64,000 bases of DNA from assembly GCF_019097595.1 (NCBI RefSeq), contig NC_080712.1, positions 19,740,146 through 19,804,145 on the forward strand, given 5' to 3'. The DNA is from Hemibagrus wyckioides (Eukaryota > Chordata > Actinopteri > Siluriformes > Bagridae). The notes under the pieces are model-generated. The model was not told the DNA's origin, ran no database searches, and worked only from the letters and a program-made list of their open reading frames with translations. The position numbers and the translations under genes are program-made. Shown here one piece after another: positions 61,881 through 64,000 of the stretch (within the stretch, counting starts at the first letter, position 1; each line of letters starts with the position of its first letter).

Positions 61881-62720
61881 GTTTTAGTGAGAAAAGCTTA
61901 TACCAGAAAAGTGTATACCAACTTAGAACATGTTAAATGGAAATTTTATTCCACTCTTCCTTAAACAAATAATCCACATCTAATAAGGTCTAAGAGGATC
62001 TCCTGTGCACAGGGCCCTTCGAGTCTTTAGTTCAAGTCAGGTTCGATAGGATTTAAGTCTGGGCTATGACTGCACCATGCCAGAACACTGATTTTTTTTT
62101 TTCTGTTTTGGCTTAGGTTTGTGTTTTGGGTCATTATCATGCTGGAAGGTAAAATGTTCCCTTATCTTTAGCTTTTAACAGATGCCTGCAGGTTTTGTAC
62201 CAACATATATATATTGGTGCTTGAAGCTATCTATGATTCTGATTCCTGACTTGAGTCCAATTCCCAGTCATAATATATTTATCTACCATGATCTCATCAG
62301 ACCATAACACATTTTGCTGCATGGTTTCAGGTGTTGTAGATGAGCTTGGAAAACTTTGTTTTTGATTTTTTGTGTGTGTGTGTGTGTGAGAAAGTGTCAG
62401 CCTACCCAATAACCCAGGCATGTGAAGAATAAAAGCGATTGTCTTCGAAGGGAGTGAGCAGTACTTGCCAGATATTCAACGTTACCATAAGCCTCTTGGC
62501 AGCCTTCCTGATGAGTTTTCATCTTGTCCTTTTATCAGTTTTGGAGGAATGTCCCGTTCTTGGTGATGTCACTATACTGCCACATTTTCTTCACTTGATG
62601 ATGGCTAATTTTGATGAGCAAATACTTTTTTTTGTACCCCTTTCCTAAACAATACCAGACTTCGAGATCCTTTACATGCTTTGCAAGCTCTTAGCCGTGT
62701 AGGCCATGACTTCAACACTC
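61880..62720 (-). pseudogene. degenerate Tc1/mariner transposase
   Basis: On the minus strand, in the correct order: a stretch like the second helix-turn-helix linker (SPRTGHSSKTDKR, about 62640-62540), then FQHDNDPKH (about 62148-62120), then HSPDLNPIEP (about 62075-62045). The last two are the hallmark QDNDPKHT and SPDLNPIE motifs of Tc1 transposases. Frames between them are broken by shifts, stops and a (TG)n run at about 62369-62389, so it is inactive. Confidence 0.7.
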
Positions 62721-63029
62721 GGATGACCCCAAGGTGATGTCAAAAATATCCTACAGAAACAGTTGATCTTTATTTGGGGTTAATCAGAATTATGTCATTG
62801 ATGCCAGGTGTATGATAATTACTTTTGAACATGAATGTGATTGTTTAAATATGAGCAGTCATATGTCCAATTATGGAAGGGTATGCACAAATTATGTATT
62901 ATTTTCTTTTTTTTTACATCACAAAACACCTTGAATATCCACTGTATTTTCCTCAGCACTGAAATGGATTTTAAATTATAAGTGACACTATTAGTACTTT
63001 GTGTCAACTTTTAGCATATAGGCTACATA
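62721..63029. other. intergenic, nothing recognised
   Basis: AT-rich, probably the 5' side of the Tc1 remnant. No gene seen. Confidence 0.4.
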
Positions 63030-63497
63030 TACACTGATCAGGCATAACATTATGACCACCTGCCTAATATTGTGTTTTCCTGCCAAAACAGCGCTGACCC
63101 CCTCATGCACTGTGTATTCTGACACCTTTCTATCGGAACCAGCATTAACTTCTTCAGCAATTTGAGCAACAGTCGCTCATCTGTTGGATCGGATCACACA
63201 GGCCAGCCTTCACTCCCCACGTGCAACAATGAACCTTGGCTGTCCGTGACCCTGTCGCCGGTTCACTGTACCTTCCTTGGACCGGTCTTGATAGATAATG
63301 ACCACTGCAGGAACAATTTGGCCTTTGTCAAACTCACTCAAATCCTTATGCTTGCCCATTTTTCCTGCTTCTAACACAACAAACTTTTCACTTGCTGCCT
63401 AATATATCCCACCCACTAACAGGTGCCATGATGAGGAGATCATCAGTGTTAGTCACTTCACCTCTCACTGCTCATAATGTTATGGCTAATCGGTGTA
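63030..63497 (-). mobile_element. second copy of the nonautonomous Tc1-like element, opposite orientation
   Basis: The left end has ACACTGATCAGGCATAACAT and the right end CATAATGTTATGGCTAATCGG, which are inverted copies. The minus strand keeps the transposase N-terminal region (LSEFDKGQIV, then EGTVNRRQGH-like sequence) with frameshifts and no catalytic domain. Same family as the copy at 55748-56189. Confidence 0.75.
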
Positions 63498-63879
63498 TGC
63501 TTGTAGTGTTATGTATCATAAAGAGACATAATTCAGCAACCACAGACCTGCAGCATTTAGGAGAATATTGTGTTAAATGTGTGGAAATTTACATGAAACT
63601 TGTGGAGATGACGGTAAATTATTCAAATTATGATTTATATATGCTTCACTACAAATTTTCAAGGGGGGGGGGTCCCCTGCTTCGGGATTTCGGGGGTTTT
63701 CTGGTTTCCTCTTCTAATCCAGATATGTTGTAGGCTGATGTAGGTGTATGCAGATCTAGGCATAGAAAAAGGATGGCATTAATGTGTGGTACTCAGTATG
63801 TTTTGAGCTGTTTTTAGCTCTACTGCTATTTATGTAAGTCAGAAGTGGTGTACATGGTCTCCATTTCCCCTGTCCCACC

Positions 63880-63913
63880 ATGAAAGCACGGTTCTTAAAA
63901 CTGTCAAAGAAAA
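63880..63913 (+). CDS. possible first coding exon of a further gene
   Basis: An AUG in excellent context (CCCACCATGA) opens a frame reading MKARFLKLSKK, which runs directly into a consensus donor (GTAAGT at 63914). The RFLK and Lys-rich character recall the leader of gene D (MPRFLKTLNHFKKK), so a fifth Sec6-family gene is one option. The rest lies beyond the window, and a chance AUG-donor pair is quite possible. Confidence 0.25.
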
Positions 63914-64000
63914 GTAAGTGTCCGAAGAGTCTCCAGCGACCACAGAAATCAAAGTTTCCTCATTTCCTGTGGTTTTTCCCAGCGCCGCCTTATTTCTACG

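Overview
The window is vertebrate nuclear DNA, most likely from a ray-finned (teleost) fish. Genes are split by short GT-AG introns, microsatellites are abundant, and the interspersed repeats (Tc1-like elements, an RTE-like LINE tail, small inverted-repeat elements) are of fish type. There are no bacterial operons, CRISPR arrays or phage genes.

Layout. (1) 292-15527, plus strand: the 3' part of an AHNAK-family giant gene, best matched to AHNAK2. Small exons carry an N-terminal linker and a PDZ domain. One 13.65-kb exon follows and holds a 648-bp (216-residue) in-frame tandem repeat array. (2) 15528-20240: 3' UTR, then decayed DNA transposons. (3) 20241-53674: a cluster of four Sec6/TNFAIP2 (M-Sec, EXOC3L-like) paralogues, here called A to D. 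A (minus, 701 aa) and B (plus, 748 aa) are divergent and share a promoter region with two perfect GAAANNGAAA interferon-regulatory-factor motifs. C (plus, 635 aa) has a TATA box and an IRF-like site. D (minus, 564 aa) lies next to eIF5. All four could be rebuilt exon by exon with intact frames. A 5.2-kb intron of B holds antisense remnants of a multicopy fish gene family, and another B intron holds a solo LTR with a 5-bp target-site duplication. (4) 54416-60536, plus strand: complete eif5 (428 aa), with two upstream ORFs in spliced 5' leader exons. The second uORF has a poor start context and overlaps the main AUG out of frame, which is the arrangement expected for eIF5 autoregulation. (5) 60540-64000: intergenic DNA with Tc1-family remnants and, at the right edge, a possible first exon of another gene.

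The gene order AHNAK2 / TNFAIP2 family / EIF5 fits what I recall of human 14q32, where EXOC3L4, TNFAIP2 and EIF5 are close together and AHNAK2 lies further along the same band. No wholly new biological system is evident. The most interesting signals are the homogenised AHNAK2 array, the interferon-type control elements of the TNFAIP2 cluster, the overlapping eif5 uORF, a 25-bp perfect inverted repeat and a candidate H/ACA snoRNA in eif5 introns, and the nested antisense pseudogene. Exon borders come from reading splice signals and frames by eye, without transcript evidence.
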